From: Gryganskiella cystojenkinii
Lineage: Eukaryota > Mortierellomycota > Mortierellomycetes > Mortierellales > Mortierellaceae
Assembly (NCBI GenBank): GCA_015852425.1
Contig: JAAAIG010000099.1
Location: forward strand, 292 to 64,291
Direction: 5' to 3'
Length of the DNA: 64,000 nt
Shown: piece by piece, positions 23,876 to 35,790 of the stretch
Position numbering within the stretch: the first letter of the stretch is position 1
How the letters are laid out: every line of letters begins with the position of its first letter
Translations under genes and position numbers: made by a program
Notes under the pieces: generated by a model
Databases searched by the model: none
What the model was told of the DNA's origin: nothing
Seen by the model: only the letters and a program-made list of their open reading frames with translations

Positions 23876-25345
23876 ATGGCAAAGAAACAATCCAAAGTCG
23901 AAAGTCCATGGGGATACCCCATTGCCCTCATTTGGCGAGGCTCGGTAAATTCAAAAAAGAAAAAAAATAATAATCATGGCCTCCATGAGATCATGAGATT
24001 GCATTGAAGGTGTATACTCTTCTTTTTTCAGGAAGGCTAACTCTAACGCCGTGTGGTCATTGCGACTCTAGGTCATCCCTCTGATACTGCCCAACGTCCT
24101 CTTCTCGGTCTTTGTCGCCGTCTCTGTCAGTTATCTCTACTTGGCCATGCGTATTGATATCGCTATTGCCGGATCTATCAGTAAGAAAGAAGGAGGATTC
24201 CGGACATATCATTAATATGCCAATGTGCTCGCAGTCTATAATGAGAAACTCAGCTAACACGTCCTCCCGCACGATTTTTTATTTTTTTTCTCTTTTATCG
24301 AATATAAATTTAGTCTCTTCTCTCTCTATCGTCATTGGTTTGATCCTCGCCTTCAGAACCAACACCGCCTATGATCGATTCTGGGAAGGGCGCAAGATCT
24401 GGACCACCATGAACACTAGTATCCGGAACATTGCCCGAGTAATCTGGGTCGGGATCAAGGAAAAACCAGATGGCCCGCCAGGCATCAACGATCAAAAGAT
24501 TCGGGCTATCAACATGCTCTTGGCTTTTGCAGTCGCGACAAAGCATCATCTCCGAGCCGAGTATGGAACCTCGTACAGAGATCTCCAGGGTCTCTTGCCC
24601 GAGGATTTTGTCCCCTGTAAAGCCGCAACCTCGTTGAGGACCCAGTACGTGAACCATCGTCAACATTTGAGAACCGACAGGAACGACTGGGTGATTGAAC
24701 GGGACAACTCGAATGCGTCCATGTCATTGCCACTCGAGATCTCGTACCAGTTGTCACTCTGGGTGAATTATGTCAAGGATCGGGATTTGATCGATATCCC
24801 CTATCAGGGTCAATGTACCATGGCGTTGTCGTCGATGATCGATTGTTTTGGAAACCTGGAGAGGATCCTGTTGACCCCTATCCCAGTCGCATACAACATT
24901 CATTTGAAACAAATCTTGACCATGTACTGTTGTGTCTTGCCGTTCACGATTGTGGAGGCTGTTGGGTGGTTAACCATCCCGCTCTGCGGTGCGGTTGCGT
25001 TCACATTGTTTGGTATCGAGGCTATCGGAAACCAAATCGAGGATCCCTTTGGTAAGTTTGAGAATGCGCCTCTCTTTCTTTTTTACCTTTTTTCTGGGGA
25101 ATGACACGACCCAATTTTGGAGACCTTTTTCTTCTTTTTCTAACAGCCTTCTGCTCTCTCCTTTGATGTTGGTATAAACAGGCTTTGATACGAACGACTT
25201 GAAGCTGGATGATTTCTGTTACGACCTGATGTTGGAGCTGGATTACATTGTCCAGACCGTGCCTCAGGACCAGTCTTCGATCTTTGAGTCCGCTCCTGTC
25301 TCAGCCCCTGCTAAGCAACAACGCAACGTCCTCATCCAGATTTAG
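23876..25345 (+). CDS. Bestrophin/UPF0187-family membrane channel
   Basis: Exons 23876-23944, 24072-24180, 24314-25051, 25182-25345; 1080 nt, 359 aa. The start MAKKQSK precedes a bestrophin-type N-terminus (PWGYPIALIWRGSVIPLILP) and the first membrane segments. The family hallmark FRTNTAYDRFWEGRKIW follows. Further conserved parts are a GNLERILLTPIPVAYNIHLKQ segment, two more hydrophobic helices (MYCCVLPFTIVEAVGWLTIPL, AVAFTLFGIEAIGNQIEDPFG) and the NDLKLDDFC motif before a short polar tail. These fungal and bacterial UPF0187 proteins are related to bestrophin anion channels; transport activity here is inferred. The gene converges on the LRR gene with 181 bp between stops. Confidence 0.9.
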
Positions 25346-25526
25346 ATGGCAATGGGAACTTGTATCATCACGACCATATATCATATTTTTATCAAGTTAA
25401 TTCCCCCCCTTTCAGTATATTAAAAAGTAGCCTTTCTTCGTGATTTTAGATATGGGCGAAAAATGTAGAGAAATTGGCTTGAAAATACATGCTAAATATA
25501 TACGATGTCACCTCTCAGTCTCTTTT

Positions 25527-27794
25527 TTACAAGGCAGTGATGGCGGCGAGGACAGATAACAAGGTCGTTCCAACGGTGACCCAGCCTTGGATCGACCAGA
25601 ACGCAGCTAAAGGCTGGTTAGCCTCATTGTGGGTCTGATGGACTCTGATACCAGGAAGTGTCGTGTTCACTGGCGGACGGACTAAGAAATCAGAGGAAAT
25701 TGCATGTAGAATCATCAGATTAGCAGATATTAAAGAATTGAAGTGTCCTAGTCCAAGAGTCTTTGACTTGCTTTTTTTTTTCTTCTTCTTCTTCTTCGCC
25801 TCACCTGTAGGGACGGCTTTTTGGGTGTCCGAGCACATGGCTCGGCAATCACTCCTCCATTTCGCGCTTAGGATCTGTTCCGGACCTTTGGTGCAAACGA
25901 AATAATTGTTGGCGACCGAGCATGTCTTCCAGTAATGATGGTTATCTAGCGGTAAAGGTCCCGAGAGCAAATTATTGGACAAATTCAAGATAGTGAGGTT
26001 TAATCCTGCACCCCAAGGTGGCAACGGACCCGAGAGTTGGTTATAAGAGAGATCGAGAACTATTAAAAAATAGAGGAACATGGCGCATATATTAGCTGAT
26101 GAGCCAAGAGCTTGCCAATAAAACAAAAACGAAAAGAAAGAATCAGGCATCCGCATTACCAGTCAATGATCTCAAATTGGCAAAAGAGGGAATAGGGCCG
26201 CCAAACTCGTTCCGATCCAGCAACAAGGTCTTTAGTCCAGTAAATCCATTCAGATATGCCGGGATCGGACCCTGCATCGTGTTGTTGGACAGATCCAATT
26301 TTGTCAGGTTGATCATCCTCTGTTCCCACGAGACTGGGAACCCACCCGAGATACCCAACGAATCGAGTTTCAATTGCCTCAATTTCGGTAATCGAAGAAA
26401 GGTTTCCAGGAAGATAGACGATGGAGGAACGTAATTCGTTGGATTGACATTGACGGGGACCGGTGCCGTCGTCGTCGTCGTCGTCGCCGAAGAATTACCC
26501 ATGGGTGGAGGTTCCAGGTTAAAAGTGAAGAGCGGAATCGGATCCCCGGTCGTGAATTGGTTTTGACCAATCGCCAAGGAGTGAAGGTTGGGCAAGGTTG
26601 TGACCCAGTCCGGAACCATTCCTGACAACTGATTTTGTTCCAGATTAAGGGTGCCGAGATTGATCCATCCCGGGGCGGACGAGGGTAAAGAACCAGTTAG
26701 CCGGTTATGGCTGAGATCTAATGCGTTTCATGAAGAGAGATCAATAATATGATGAACAAAGAGATGGTTCTGAACAAATTTCATAAAAAATAAAGAGAAA
26801 TGAAGGCTGGCGGCAAGCAATGTTCGTCTTAACTTACCGAGAATCAACAATGGCAAGTTAGCGAAGCTCTGAGGGATGGGACCAGAGAGGTTGTTATAGT
26901 AGAGAAGGAGGTATTGCAGCCTAGAGGATGTGGTAAGAGTGAACCGAAGTTAAAATACAGAACAGACTGATCACCTTACTCTCTGCTACACGGACGAGTA
27001 AAGAAACGTACGCTGGCAAAGTACCAAGGCTCTCTGGTAAAGATCCAGAAAGACCTTGACCTGTTGTGCAAAAAAAAAGGCGATCAGTAGGTTGATTTGG
27101 TGGCACAAAAATTAGGCTCTTTTAGTGCCAAAGGCGCAAAAGAGTTCTCTTTTTTTTTTTTTTTACCGGCAAGATAGATGTAGATGATTTGTCCAGCAGG
27201 ATTGCACTTGACTCCTGAGGAATTCGGATATTCTGCATTGCAGCAGTTGACTGTGTCTGGGACAAACTGCCAGGGACCCGTGGCCTTATAGAGTTCACCA
27301 AAGATTGCACAATCTGGACTAGCAGTCCCTGGGACGAGAATCCCTGAAGGGGTCGAGGGCAAAGGGGCGGTTGTAGTAGGGGTTGAGGGGACGACTGGTG
27401 CTGGTGGTGGAGGTGGAGGCGATGCTGGCGCTGGTTGAGCTGGGACTTCTGGAGGTGGTGGTGAAGGCGGTATGGATGGAGTGGAACCTGGATCCGAGTC
27501 TTCAATCTCGTCTGGGTCCGGAAAGCTCTCTTCATCGTCCATATCCTGAGCAGCAACGTATGCATTGCGATGAACGTTCAGGATTGATAGCAAAATAAGT
27601 GTGATGAGGAATGAAAACAGTAGTGTCCTCACTACACGTCTTTGGCCTTAATATTGTTGTTGTCAGTTGTTGAAGACGGATCAGACGAAGGAAGTCAAAG
27701 GAAGGCGGGGGAGATATCATAAGGCGCAAGGTGAGTGGTTCATATTGTTTTATTTGTGTCTTTGAATGGGAAACGATAGAAAGTTTACTTACTT
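25527..27794 (-). CDS. Secreted/cell-surface leucine-rich-repeat protein
   Basis: Minus-strand exons 27794 (only the A of the start codon), 27167-27631, 27012-27060, 26838-26920, 26160-26717, 25805-26059, 25527-25681; 1566 nt, 521 aa, every junction in phase. The long first ORF has no ATG before its signal peptide. A donor (CCAGAA/GTAAGT) at 27794 and an acceptor (GTGTAG/TGAGG) at 27631 restore ATGAGG, so the start codon is split. The protein has a signal peptide (LLFSFLITLILLSIL), an acidic and Pro-rich linker, a Cys-containing LRR cap (NCCNAEYPNSSGVKC), plant-type LRRs (LSGSLPESLG, NLSGPIPQSF, LDLSNNTMQGPIP, LDLSYNQLSGPLP), a Cys-rich C-cap and a hydrophobic tail (VTVGTTLLSVLAAITAL), possibly a GPI or membrane anchor. 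No kinase domain. Confidence 0.82.
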
Positions 27795-28601
27795 CTGGCG
27801 CGGACAGGTACACAAGAGACAGGCATCGAGTCGACGAAAGATCAAGACAAAGAAAAAGAGAGAAATTTATAATAATGGATGAAGAGAAAGAAAGAGTAGA
27901 GATAATAAACAAACAGTCAAGGAAGGAAAGTGCGAAGGGCAGTTCCATTCAGGCGCCAACAAGAACCCACGGTGTCTCCCATTCCATTGAGCTGTATCCC
28001 CCCCTTTTGTGGTGCCTCCTTCTGACGAAGAACTGGCGGATAATAATACCTCATCATAAGAGGGCAATGGGATCAACAAGACTGCAGCAGTTGGCCGGTT
28101 CACAGGCTAGCAGCGAATAGCCTGACCACGTTGATCGTTGAAAGGGTAGGTCGTTTATCTACTCTTTTCTCGCTCCCTTTTTGAGAAAACACGGAGGTGG
28201 TCAAAAAAGTATTCTTTTCAAAAGAAAAAAAAGGAAGAAGAAGGCGAGTGGACCCAAGGAAGGACTGGCAGGGGCGGCAGAAAGGGGGGATGGGGTGAGG
28301 AAGGGGAAGAGGGGAAGAGAGGAGCGACAGCCGCGTACAGTAGGAGACGCGAAGATACAGGGAAAAAATATTCTCTAAATGAAAAAGTAAAAACAATTAC
28401 GAGTCGATTCTTTTGTGTGACCACCTTCTTTTCTGTGGCACGTCCGCATTGGCCAGGCACAAAGTCGCAGGGGATTTGTTCGACTAGACCACCCCTGCTA
28501 ACTTGTCTGATGATGTGTGGAGAGAATCACATTCAGCGCTCATCTATTCTCATCACATTCACTTTTAAATCTTTTCTCTGCACACTCAGCACGTTACAAC
28601 C
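27795..28601. other. Divergent intergenic region (LRR gene and SDF2)
   Basis: Holds the 5' leader of the LRR gene and the SDF2 promoter. There is a purine-rich stretch near 28215-28330 and a pyrimidine-rich stretch before 28602. No gene supported. Confidence 0.5.
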
Positions 28602-29493
28602 ATGCGATTCACTACTGCCTCCCTCGCCTGTCTCGCTCTTTTCACAAGCACCGTCCTGGCTGGCCCAGCTGTGCCCGAGATTGACGAAGGTAGCTCACTC
28701 CCGTCCGAGGAGCGACATTCGCTCTTACACGAGAACTGGACACTCATCTCGACATGAACTCATTTCAACTAACAGCAGAACCTCGCCTCCACTCAATTAG
28801 AATATCAAAAAGTAACCTGCGGTTCCTCCATCAAGCTGACCCATGAGAAAACCCAGTTCAAGCTTCACTCTCATCAGATCCCATACGGAACTGGATCAGG
28901 ACAACAATCCGTCACCGCTGTCCCTGGAAAGGATGACACCAACTCACTCTGGCTCGGTATGGCAACAACAACAACAATAACAACAACAAAAAAGCAAGAC
29001 TTCAGCGATACAGTATATTTGAATGACCCTTGTCGCCTTTTATTTCCAACTAATCCTCTTTCAACCCCTATCTCGAAACAACTATCGTTTTTTAGTGATG
29101 GCACAGTTCGGACATGTTTGCGAAAGAGGCGAACCTGTCCCCTGTGGAAGTGCTATCAGACTCAAGCACGTCAACACCAAAAAGTTCCTTCACTCTCATC
29201 TTCACAACTCACCCATGTCCGGAGGCCGCGAAGTCTCGGCGTATGTGGGTCAGGACGATGGCGATAACTGGACACTGCAGTGCACAAACAAGAAGGACGA
29301 GTACTGGATGAGAGAGGCCCTTGTTCAATTGATCCATCCAAACACAGGCATGTACTTGAGCACCTCGACCAAGCACGTCTATGGAAACCCTATCCCAGGA
29401 CAACAGGAGGTTGCTGGCCATACAGTCCATTCCGCGGGCGAAAACAAGTGGTCGGCACAGGAGGGCGTCTACTTTGCAGAGCGTGAGTTGTAG
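28602..29493 (+). CDS. SDF2: SDF2-like MIR-domain ER protein
   Basis: Exons 28602-28689, 28801-28956, 29096-29493; 642 nt, 213 aa. Residues 1-20 are a signal peptide (MRFTTASLACLALFTSTVLAGP). Three MIR repeats follow: VTCGSSIKLTHEKTQFKLHSH, then EPVPCGSAIRLKHVNTKKFLHSH, then REALVQLIHPNTGMYLSTS; the HSH motifs match SDF2/SDF2L1 and the MIR domains of protein O-mannosyltransferases. SDF2 proteins act in the ER lumen with Hsp40/Hsp70 chaperones in protein quality control. The C-terminus AEREL resembles a divergent H/KDEL retrieval signal. The second intron is short on consensus at its 5' end (GTATGG), but the frame and family alignment support it. Confidence 0.92.
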
Positions 29494-29733
29494 GACGATT
29501 TAAACAATTATAAAGACTATCGCTTCCGCATTCCAGCCGGAGGAACATAGACGAGCCGGTTTTAATAACAACATATACCATTTCAACTTTCGTCGCATCA
29601 CGGTCGTAAGCATCGTTGGGTGCCGATGAAATTGTTTTATTGAGCAGGCAATAATGTAGCATAAAAAGAAAAAGTACAAATTGATCCGTCTTCATAGTTG
29701 GAAACAAAGGAGCGCGATCCTATTCAATCTGGT

Positions 29734-31135
29734 TTATGCAATCTTGAACACGATCTTGCCCTTGGCCCTCGACGACTGGCTCTTGTCAAAAGCAGCAAGG
29801 ACAGAAGGCAACGTGAATTCGTTCACAGAGTCAATGACAGGATCGACATCCGAAAGATGCTCGATAGCTTGACGGAGGACCTCACCATCCGGAAAAGTCG
29901 TGTACAGGTGATAGCCGGGACCACACTGAATAAGCGACGTCACTTTCTTGCTTGCGATCCCGACACCTTCACCGATCAGATGGAAGGGTGAATCCATGGC
30001 CGAGGGCGAGCCGACGATGCAAATCAAATTTCCAGTCGGCTTCAAGATCGTGGCTCTATTGTTCCAAATCTGAGGGAGGGATCGTCATAGACGGTGAATA
30101 TTTTCATGACAGTTATGGGTTAGCGAGGTGTGAAGGGAAAAATGACTCGCATCCAATCTAAAAGACGATAATGCAATACCTCAGGTCAAATAGACCTTCG
30201 GAACAAGAGTCATGAGAGTCATTTGTTTCTAGTTGGGATTATCCCTGTTCTCCTCACCTCTTTTGCATCGTCCACTGTATCAAAGACAATGTCAAAATCT
30301 TGGTTCTTGTACTGTTTAGTCACATCCGTCGTCTTGTAGTCGACAACCTCATCCGCGCCAAGCCCCTTCACCAACTCCACGTTCGCGGTCGAACAAACAC
30401 CCACGACATGGGCGCCGAGGGCCTTGGCAAGTTGCACGGCCACCGTTCCTATTCAAGGTCAGCAAAGGGTCAGTACTCTGCAATTAAAAATTAATTGAAA
30501 ACTGATCCATTTGTAATCTTGCAATCATGCAACCGCGCCTTGCGCCTGCTCGTGTGCCATCCCCCCAAGCGCGTGGGAACAAACATAATTTTTTTTAGGG
30601 GTTTACCAGTTCCTCCACTTGCGCCGTTGATCAGGACTTTGTCGCCTTTCTTGATTTTGCCACGGACGACTAGTCCCTGCCAGACCGTGGAGGCGACCAA
30701 AGGCCAGGCCGCGGCCTGTTCAAACGTCCACCTGGCAGGTTTCTTGATCAACAACTTCTCGTCCACGACCGTGTACTCTTGCAGAGCGCCCGACTTGCTA
30801 AAGTCCAACATGGCCATGACCTCATCCCCAATGTGGAGCTTTGGCGCCTTGGAGTGGTTTCCGGCGGTGGCGCCGATCCCGACCACAGTCCCGGCAACGT
30901 CCAGACAAGGGACCTTGATACTCGGCATCAACAGTCGAGGCACTCCACCCTTCATAAGCTTCCAATCGACAGGGTTGATGGCGCTTGCGTGTACTTTGAT
31001 CAAGATTTGGGATCCATGGATATCCGGAACAAGCGCCTCTTCGGTGAAAGAGAGGATCTCCTTTCGGTCTTTGCCTGGGACCGTCCATTGAACGGCCTTC
31101 ATGGTTTCAGGGATGCTGGGAGCGAATGTTGCCAT
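29734..31135 (-). CDS. NAD(P)H quinone oxidoreductase / zeta-crystallin-type MDR protein
   Basis: Minus-strand exons 30607-31135, 30258-30448, 29734-30069; 1056 nt, 351 aa. The start ATG at 31135 gives MATFAPSIPETMKAVQW. The N-terminal catalytic fold has VHASAINPVDWKLMKGG and PCLDVAGTVVGIG. The Rossmann part carries the glycine-rich INGASGGTGTVAVQLAK motif across the first splice junction, then GADEVVDYKTTDV. Zinc-binding cysteines of alcohol dehydrogenases are absent, so it belongs to the zinc-free quinone reductase branch (zeta-crystallin, RTN4IP1-like). NADPH preference is likely for this group but not shown. Substrate unknown. Confidence 0.88.
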
Positions 31136-32239
31136 TATGTGACCGTCTTCTTGCGTTTGAGTGAAAAACTTGAGTGGTGTGAGGAAGAGGTTGAGAGAAG
31201 TAGAAAGAGAAAGAGTAAAGAAAGTGGTATCTGGGAAGAAAAAAAAGAGTTGGTTTTCACACAACCCCTGGCTCTCTCTTTATTGCAAACAAATTTGATC
31301 GGCTGGACAAAAAGGTGATCGAAAAGGCGAAGCACGTCAACTCAACGTGTACAGAACGGTACGGAAGAAAAAGAGCGTGAGACGTGCTCTTCGCCCTGGA
31401 GCCGAGAGGCGCCTCGGTAGTTCTATCCTGTTCTTAGGTACCACACTAGTTCATAAATTAATGCTTAGTGAAGGGCCAAGGGTGGATGAGTATGACAGCA
31501 ACCCGCGCATCCTAGAAATGATTAAAATGGACATGGTAAATCACTGGACCACATGAGGCACAATGGACTTAGCCGTTCTATTGCAATGCGTTGGGTCATT
31601 CAGTGCCCATCTGTGAAGTTAAAAAGAAAAAGATGTTACATTCTGCGCTAGTAAGTAAACAGATGAGTCCCAGTTTAGTGACGATGATGACGATCTTGTT
31701 CGCGTCTTTGTCCGAAGCAGAGAAACGTTCTAAAAGAAGGTTCAGAGGCGGTGGAACCCAAAGGACGACTGTGAGTCTGTGACAGGACGAAAGAGAACAA
31801 AATGAGCACGAGGAAGCGAAGCTGAGTGGTCCGAGGGAGGGGCAATGACACATCTGTATCGGGGTGTTCTACGCCGTGTAACGATTTCGAGATCTTATCT
31901 TTTCCTTTGGACAGAGCACCCACCTACTTAAAGGAGGACACATCCCTCGCGTACCTTTTCTCTCTCTTTCTATTCTCCATATTCTCTTTTCACTTACGCA
32001 CTCACGCTCTACTGCACTCTTCTTCTCCACTCGGACTTTACTTGCCTCTCCCTTTACTTGCCTCTCCTTTGCGACTCTGCTCTACTCTATATTGTCCCTG
32101 TTTCTCTTTCAGCACTCTACGCAGACACACTCTCAAACGCAAACTATATACCCCACAGTTCGAACAATCCTCTCTCTGACAATCAAACAGCAACACTAGC
32201 TCCTTCATTTTCTCATCTCACATACTCATATAACCAATC
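31136..32239. other. Divergent intergenic region (oxidoreductase and leuA)
   Basis: About 1.1 kb carrying both promoters. The last about 280 bases before leuA are pyrimidine-rich (tctctctttctattc-like), with a TATATA at about 32143-32148. I saw no clear Leu3-type CCGG-N4-CCGG site. No gene supported. Confidence 0.5.
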
Positions 32240-34149
32240 ATGACTATCTCAACCAAGCACAATAACAAGGAAAAGCTCATCATCTTTGACACTACCCTCA
32301 GAGATGGCGAACAGTCTCCCGGTGTGACCCTCACCGTGAACGAAAAGATCGAGATTGCAAAGCAGCTTTCTCGCCTCGGAGTCGATATCCTCGAAGCTGG
32401 GTTTCCCGTTGCCTCCCAAGGTGACTTTGATGCAGTAGAGCGGATCGCTATAGAGGTCGGCCCCCTCATGGACGGTCGTGAGACGATTGGCAAGCCCATG
32501 GTAAGCTTTCTAACCTTTTGATCTCCATGACTTATCTTGTCTTTTTCCCCTATAAAAAAAGTTGCCACCATTTTGTTTTATTTTTTGGCTCCCGACTATT
32601 ACTCATTTGTGTCTCCACACAATACCACAGACCCATATCGTTTCCCTTGCATGTGTCTGTGTCCGAGACCTCCAAAACGGACAAAGTGACTGTTTGGCAA
32701 ATATTTGACCAATCATCTTTCTTTCCTTCTTCCATATAGACAATTGCTGGTCTTGCCCGCGCTGTTCCTGCAGATATCAAGCGCTGTTATGATGCAATCT
32801 CAAAGGCACCCCACAAACGCATCCACACTTTCCTCGCCACCTCCGATATCCATCTCGAACACAAGCTCAAGATCACCCGCGACGAATGTGTCGAGCGAGC
32901 TGTCGCTGCCGTCACGATTGCAAGATCTCTTGTAGACGATGTCGAGTTCTCGCCCGAGGATGCAGGAAGAAGTGACCAGGATTTCCTCTGCAAGGTTCTC
33001 TCTGCTGTTATCGAGGCTGGAGCCACGACCCTCAACATCCCCGATACGGTCGGATACAACATGCCAGAGGAATACGGTGCTATGATTAAATACTTGATCG
33101 CCAACACCAAGGGGTCTGACAAGGTCATCTGGTCCGCTCATTGTCACAACGATCTCGGACTCGCAACCGCCAACACTCTCTCCGGCATCATGAACGGCAT
33201 CCGTCAAGTCGAGGTCACGATCAACGGTATCGGTGAGCGTGCAGGAAATACTGCGATGGAGGAGGTCGTCATGGCAGTTCATACGCACCCGGATTTCTTC
33301 CCTGTTTATCACACGATCAACACCCCTCAGTTCTTCAGGATCTCACAGATGGTATCGTCGCTTTCCGGTATGGTAGTACAGCCAAACAAGGCCATCGTAG
33401 GTGCGAACGCATTCTTGCACGAGTCTGGTATTCATCAGGATGGTGTTCTCAAGAACAAGACCACGTATGAGATCATCAGTCCCGAGACGGTCGGTGCCAA
33501 CACTGTCAACTTGGTCCTTGGAAAGCACTCTGGTCGTGCTGCCTTCCGCTCTCGTCTCCAGGCTCTTGGATTCGGTGATTTGGATGATGCCGACTTCCAG
33601 GTCGCTTTCAACAGCTTCAAGACTTTGGCTGATAGCAAGAAGCGCGTGACAGAACAGGATTTGATTGCCCTTCTCTCAGATCAGGTCTCGGCCTCGACCG
33701 GTGAGAACGCCACTTTTGTGATCAAGTCCCTCCAGGTTGTCTCAGGCACTTCCATGGCCTCAGCTACGGTCGAGCTCCAGAACACAGTCTCAGGTGAGGA
33801 TATTGCAGATGCCGCGACGGGCAAGTCGGGTCCCATCGAGGCTGTCTATAAAGCAATTCAGCGTTTGGTTGGCAAGCGGATTCGTCTCCTCAAGTTCGAT
33901 ATCACGGCCGTTGGTGAAGGTGTCGATGCTCTGGGTCAGGTTTCGGTCAAGATTGCAGAAGATTCTGGAAACGGCTCTGACAGTGATAACGAGGAGCAAG
34001 AGGATCGGAACACCAAGGCCACGTACCATGGTCACGGCACGGACTCGGATATTATCCAGGCTGCGACCAAGGCTTATATTAACGCTATCAACCGTCTGGT
34101 TGCCAACGAGAATGAGCGCATTCAGGGCGAGCGCAAGGTTGATGTTTAA
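32240..34149 (+). CDS. leuA: 2-isopropylmalate synthase (LeuA type)
   Basis: First committed enzyme of leucine synthesis: acetyl-CoA plus 2-ketoisovalerate to 2-isopropylmalate. Exons 32240-32500 and 32740-34149, 1671 nt, 556 aa. The DRE-TIM barrel opens with [14 protein letters not shown] (about residues 16-29); [22 protein letters not shown] with the metal-binding His pair, and NGIGERAGN follow. [14 protein letters not shown] and the [10 protein letters not shown] segment mark the linker, and a C-terminal LeuA allosteric domain runs from about residue 400 to the end. The overall form is the bacterial/plant LeuA type, not the longer Leu4/Leu9 type of budding yeast. No transit peptide is obvious, so a cytosolic protein is possible. 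The acidic insert DSDNEEQED in the regulatory domain is unusual. Confidence 0.93.
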
Positions 34150-35202
34150 GGATCATTGTTTATTTTTGGAACTGAAGGCAAGCAGCCTTACCTGACAATA
34201 ATAAAACAGAAAAACAAAAACTTGTCTTCTTTGCAGTTGCGCTGTTAATCCTCTCATTGACTGGAATCTTGCGCTCTATTGGTTTTGCTTCATGGACTGC
34301 ATCAACCGCGTTGTAGGTTGCGTTAATAGCTCGAACTCGACAACCCCAAAAATGAGACGAACAGCTCTTTTCACCTCAAGCTAAAGATAGGTGACGCTTG
34401 AGCAGGAGGTCCTTTTTACGAGCATGCGGATGATCACAGCGCGTTGGGGAAGCATGACACTGTCGAGATGGAAATGAGACCAACATGGGTTTTTGGCCCC
34501 TTCTCTTCTTGATTTCACCTCGAGGAACCGTTGAGCGTTAGAGCCAAGAGGGACACCAGCTAGCCAACGGAGAAACGAGAGTGAGTGTAGCTAATAAAAG
34601 GCGCAGGAGCCAAAAAAAAAAAATCGCAGGATATAAAAAAAAAATTGGAACCATGCGGAGCACGAACGAAGGTAAGAGAACATAAAGGGTGCCAGGAGAA
34701 CCGCGTCTTGAAAAAAAGGAGAGACTGGTGTGAAACCGCATTATGACGGAGTCTTATTTTTTTTGGTCTGTCTGGAGGAGAATCGACACGTTCGGGGCCT
34801 TGGCCATTTTAGAAAGGAAAAAAAAAAATCAGGTTCGGGCGACAGAGAGAGAGAGAGAGAGTGAACGGGTGAAGGGGATGGGGTGCTTTCAGACGAATGA
34901 AGGTCTGTCTTGCGTTATTGCTCGATTAGCTGAGAGGCGCGATGAAGTTCTGCTCTGATCCCTCCTTCGTCCTCCTACTTTTCCCTTTTCTTTTCTTTTC
35001 TCTCCACTCTATTTCTCGGTTCTTTATCCAAACCTGTTCGCAAGCAAATCAGACTTTCTAATAGACTATTTTACAAAACCAAAACCAATACCCATTACCT
35101 TTGTTTAACAACAGCTCGAGTTCTCTCTTTATCTCTCGTCCCGACGCACACACGACGAACGCGGTTCGCTTTTTAACACATTCCAATACGCACACCAAAA
35201 CC
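34150..35202. other. Intergenic region
   Basis: About 1 kb between leuA (stop at 34149) and the small secreted peptide gene. It has a GA run near 34845-34860 and a pyrimidine-rich part near 34975-35040. The AATAAAA near 34200 is a likely leuA polyadenylation signal. No gene supported. Confidence 0.5.
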
Positions 35203-35382
35203 ATGAAGTCCTCAAGTTCGTTCTTGCTCGCAGTGACCCTGGTACTGACGATCGCCAGTACAACGACATTGAGTGTCGTGGAATGCGCACCAGTCCCCGC
35301 GCCGGCACTCTGCTTCTATGGTTATGGCGGCCCCATGGGCTATATGGCCTGTGATTTCAGTTACATCCACAAGAACGATTAA
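35203..35382 (+). CDS. Small secreted peptide, 59 aa
   Basis: The ATG at 35203 has a good context (AAAACCATGAAG). Residues 1-28 form a strong signal peptide (MKSSSSFLLAVTLVLTIAS..., cleavage near VVECA/APVPA). The mature part is about 30 residues, Pro/Ala then Gly/Tyr-rich (CFYGYGGPMGYMAC) with two cysteines 13 residues apart, able to form one disulfide loop, and a charged tail IHKND. An AATAAAG-type signal occurs near 35518-35524. Not recognised; it could be a peptide signal, a small effector or a wall-associated peptide. The ORF stands alone without introns, so a chance signal-like ORF is possible but not likely. Confidence 0.6.
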   Translation: MKSSSSFLLAVTLVLTIASTTTLSVVECAPVPAPALCFYGYGGPMGYMACDFSYIHKND

Positions 35383-35777
35383 AACCAGCCTTCCTCCTCC
35401 GACGTCTTTTGTTAGAAAAAAAGCTGGAGGACTCTCTTTTGACAGGAGGGACACTCAAAGCAAAACTCGCCATGTCTGTCATGTTCAATAACCTGTAATA
35501 ACACCCAATCTTTGCTTCAATAAAGAAAAATAATAAAATAAAGAAAAAGGTGCCAGCTATCTCTTTCTACTCACATCAACTCAATATCTCTTCCTTCTCT
35601 CCTTTGCTTGAAAAAGTGTCTTGTCCTCGAAATTACTTGAGGCTCACTCGTCGAAGCCTGCCGAAAACACGAATAATCAATCAGTGTTCACGGAGAAGAG
35701 TAAGGCGGATCGTTGAGCATGTCGGCTAGAGTGGACTTAAGCAAGAGCAAAAATGAACAAAGCTCTCGGTGTCGGAG

Positions 35778-35783
35778 AAAAAA
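35778..35783 (-). terminator. Pol III terminator of tRNA-Gly
   Basis: Six T residues on the minus strand, seven bases after the 3' end of the tRNA. Confidence 0.8.
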
Positions 35784-35790
35784 GAATAAT

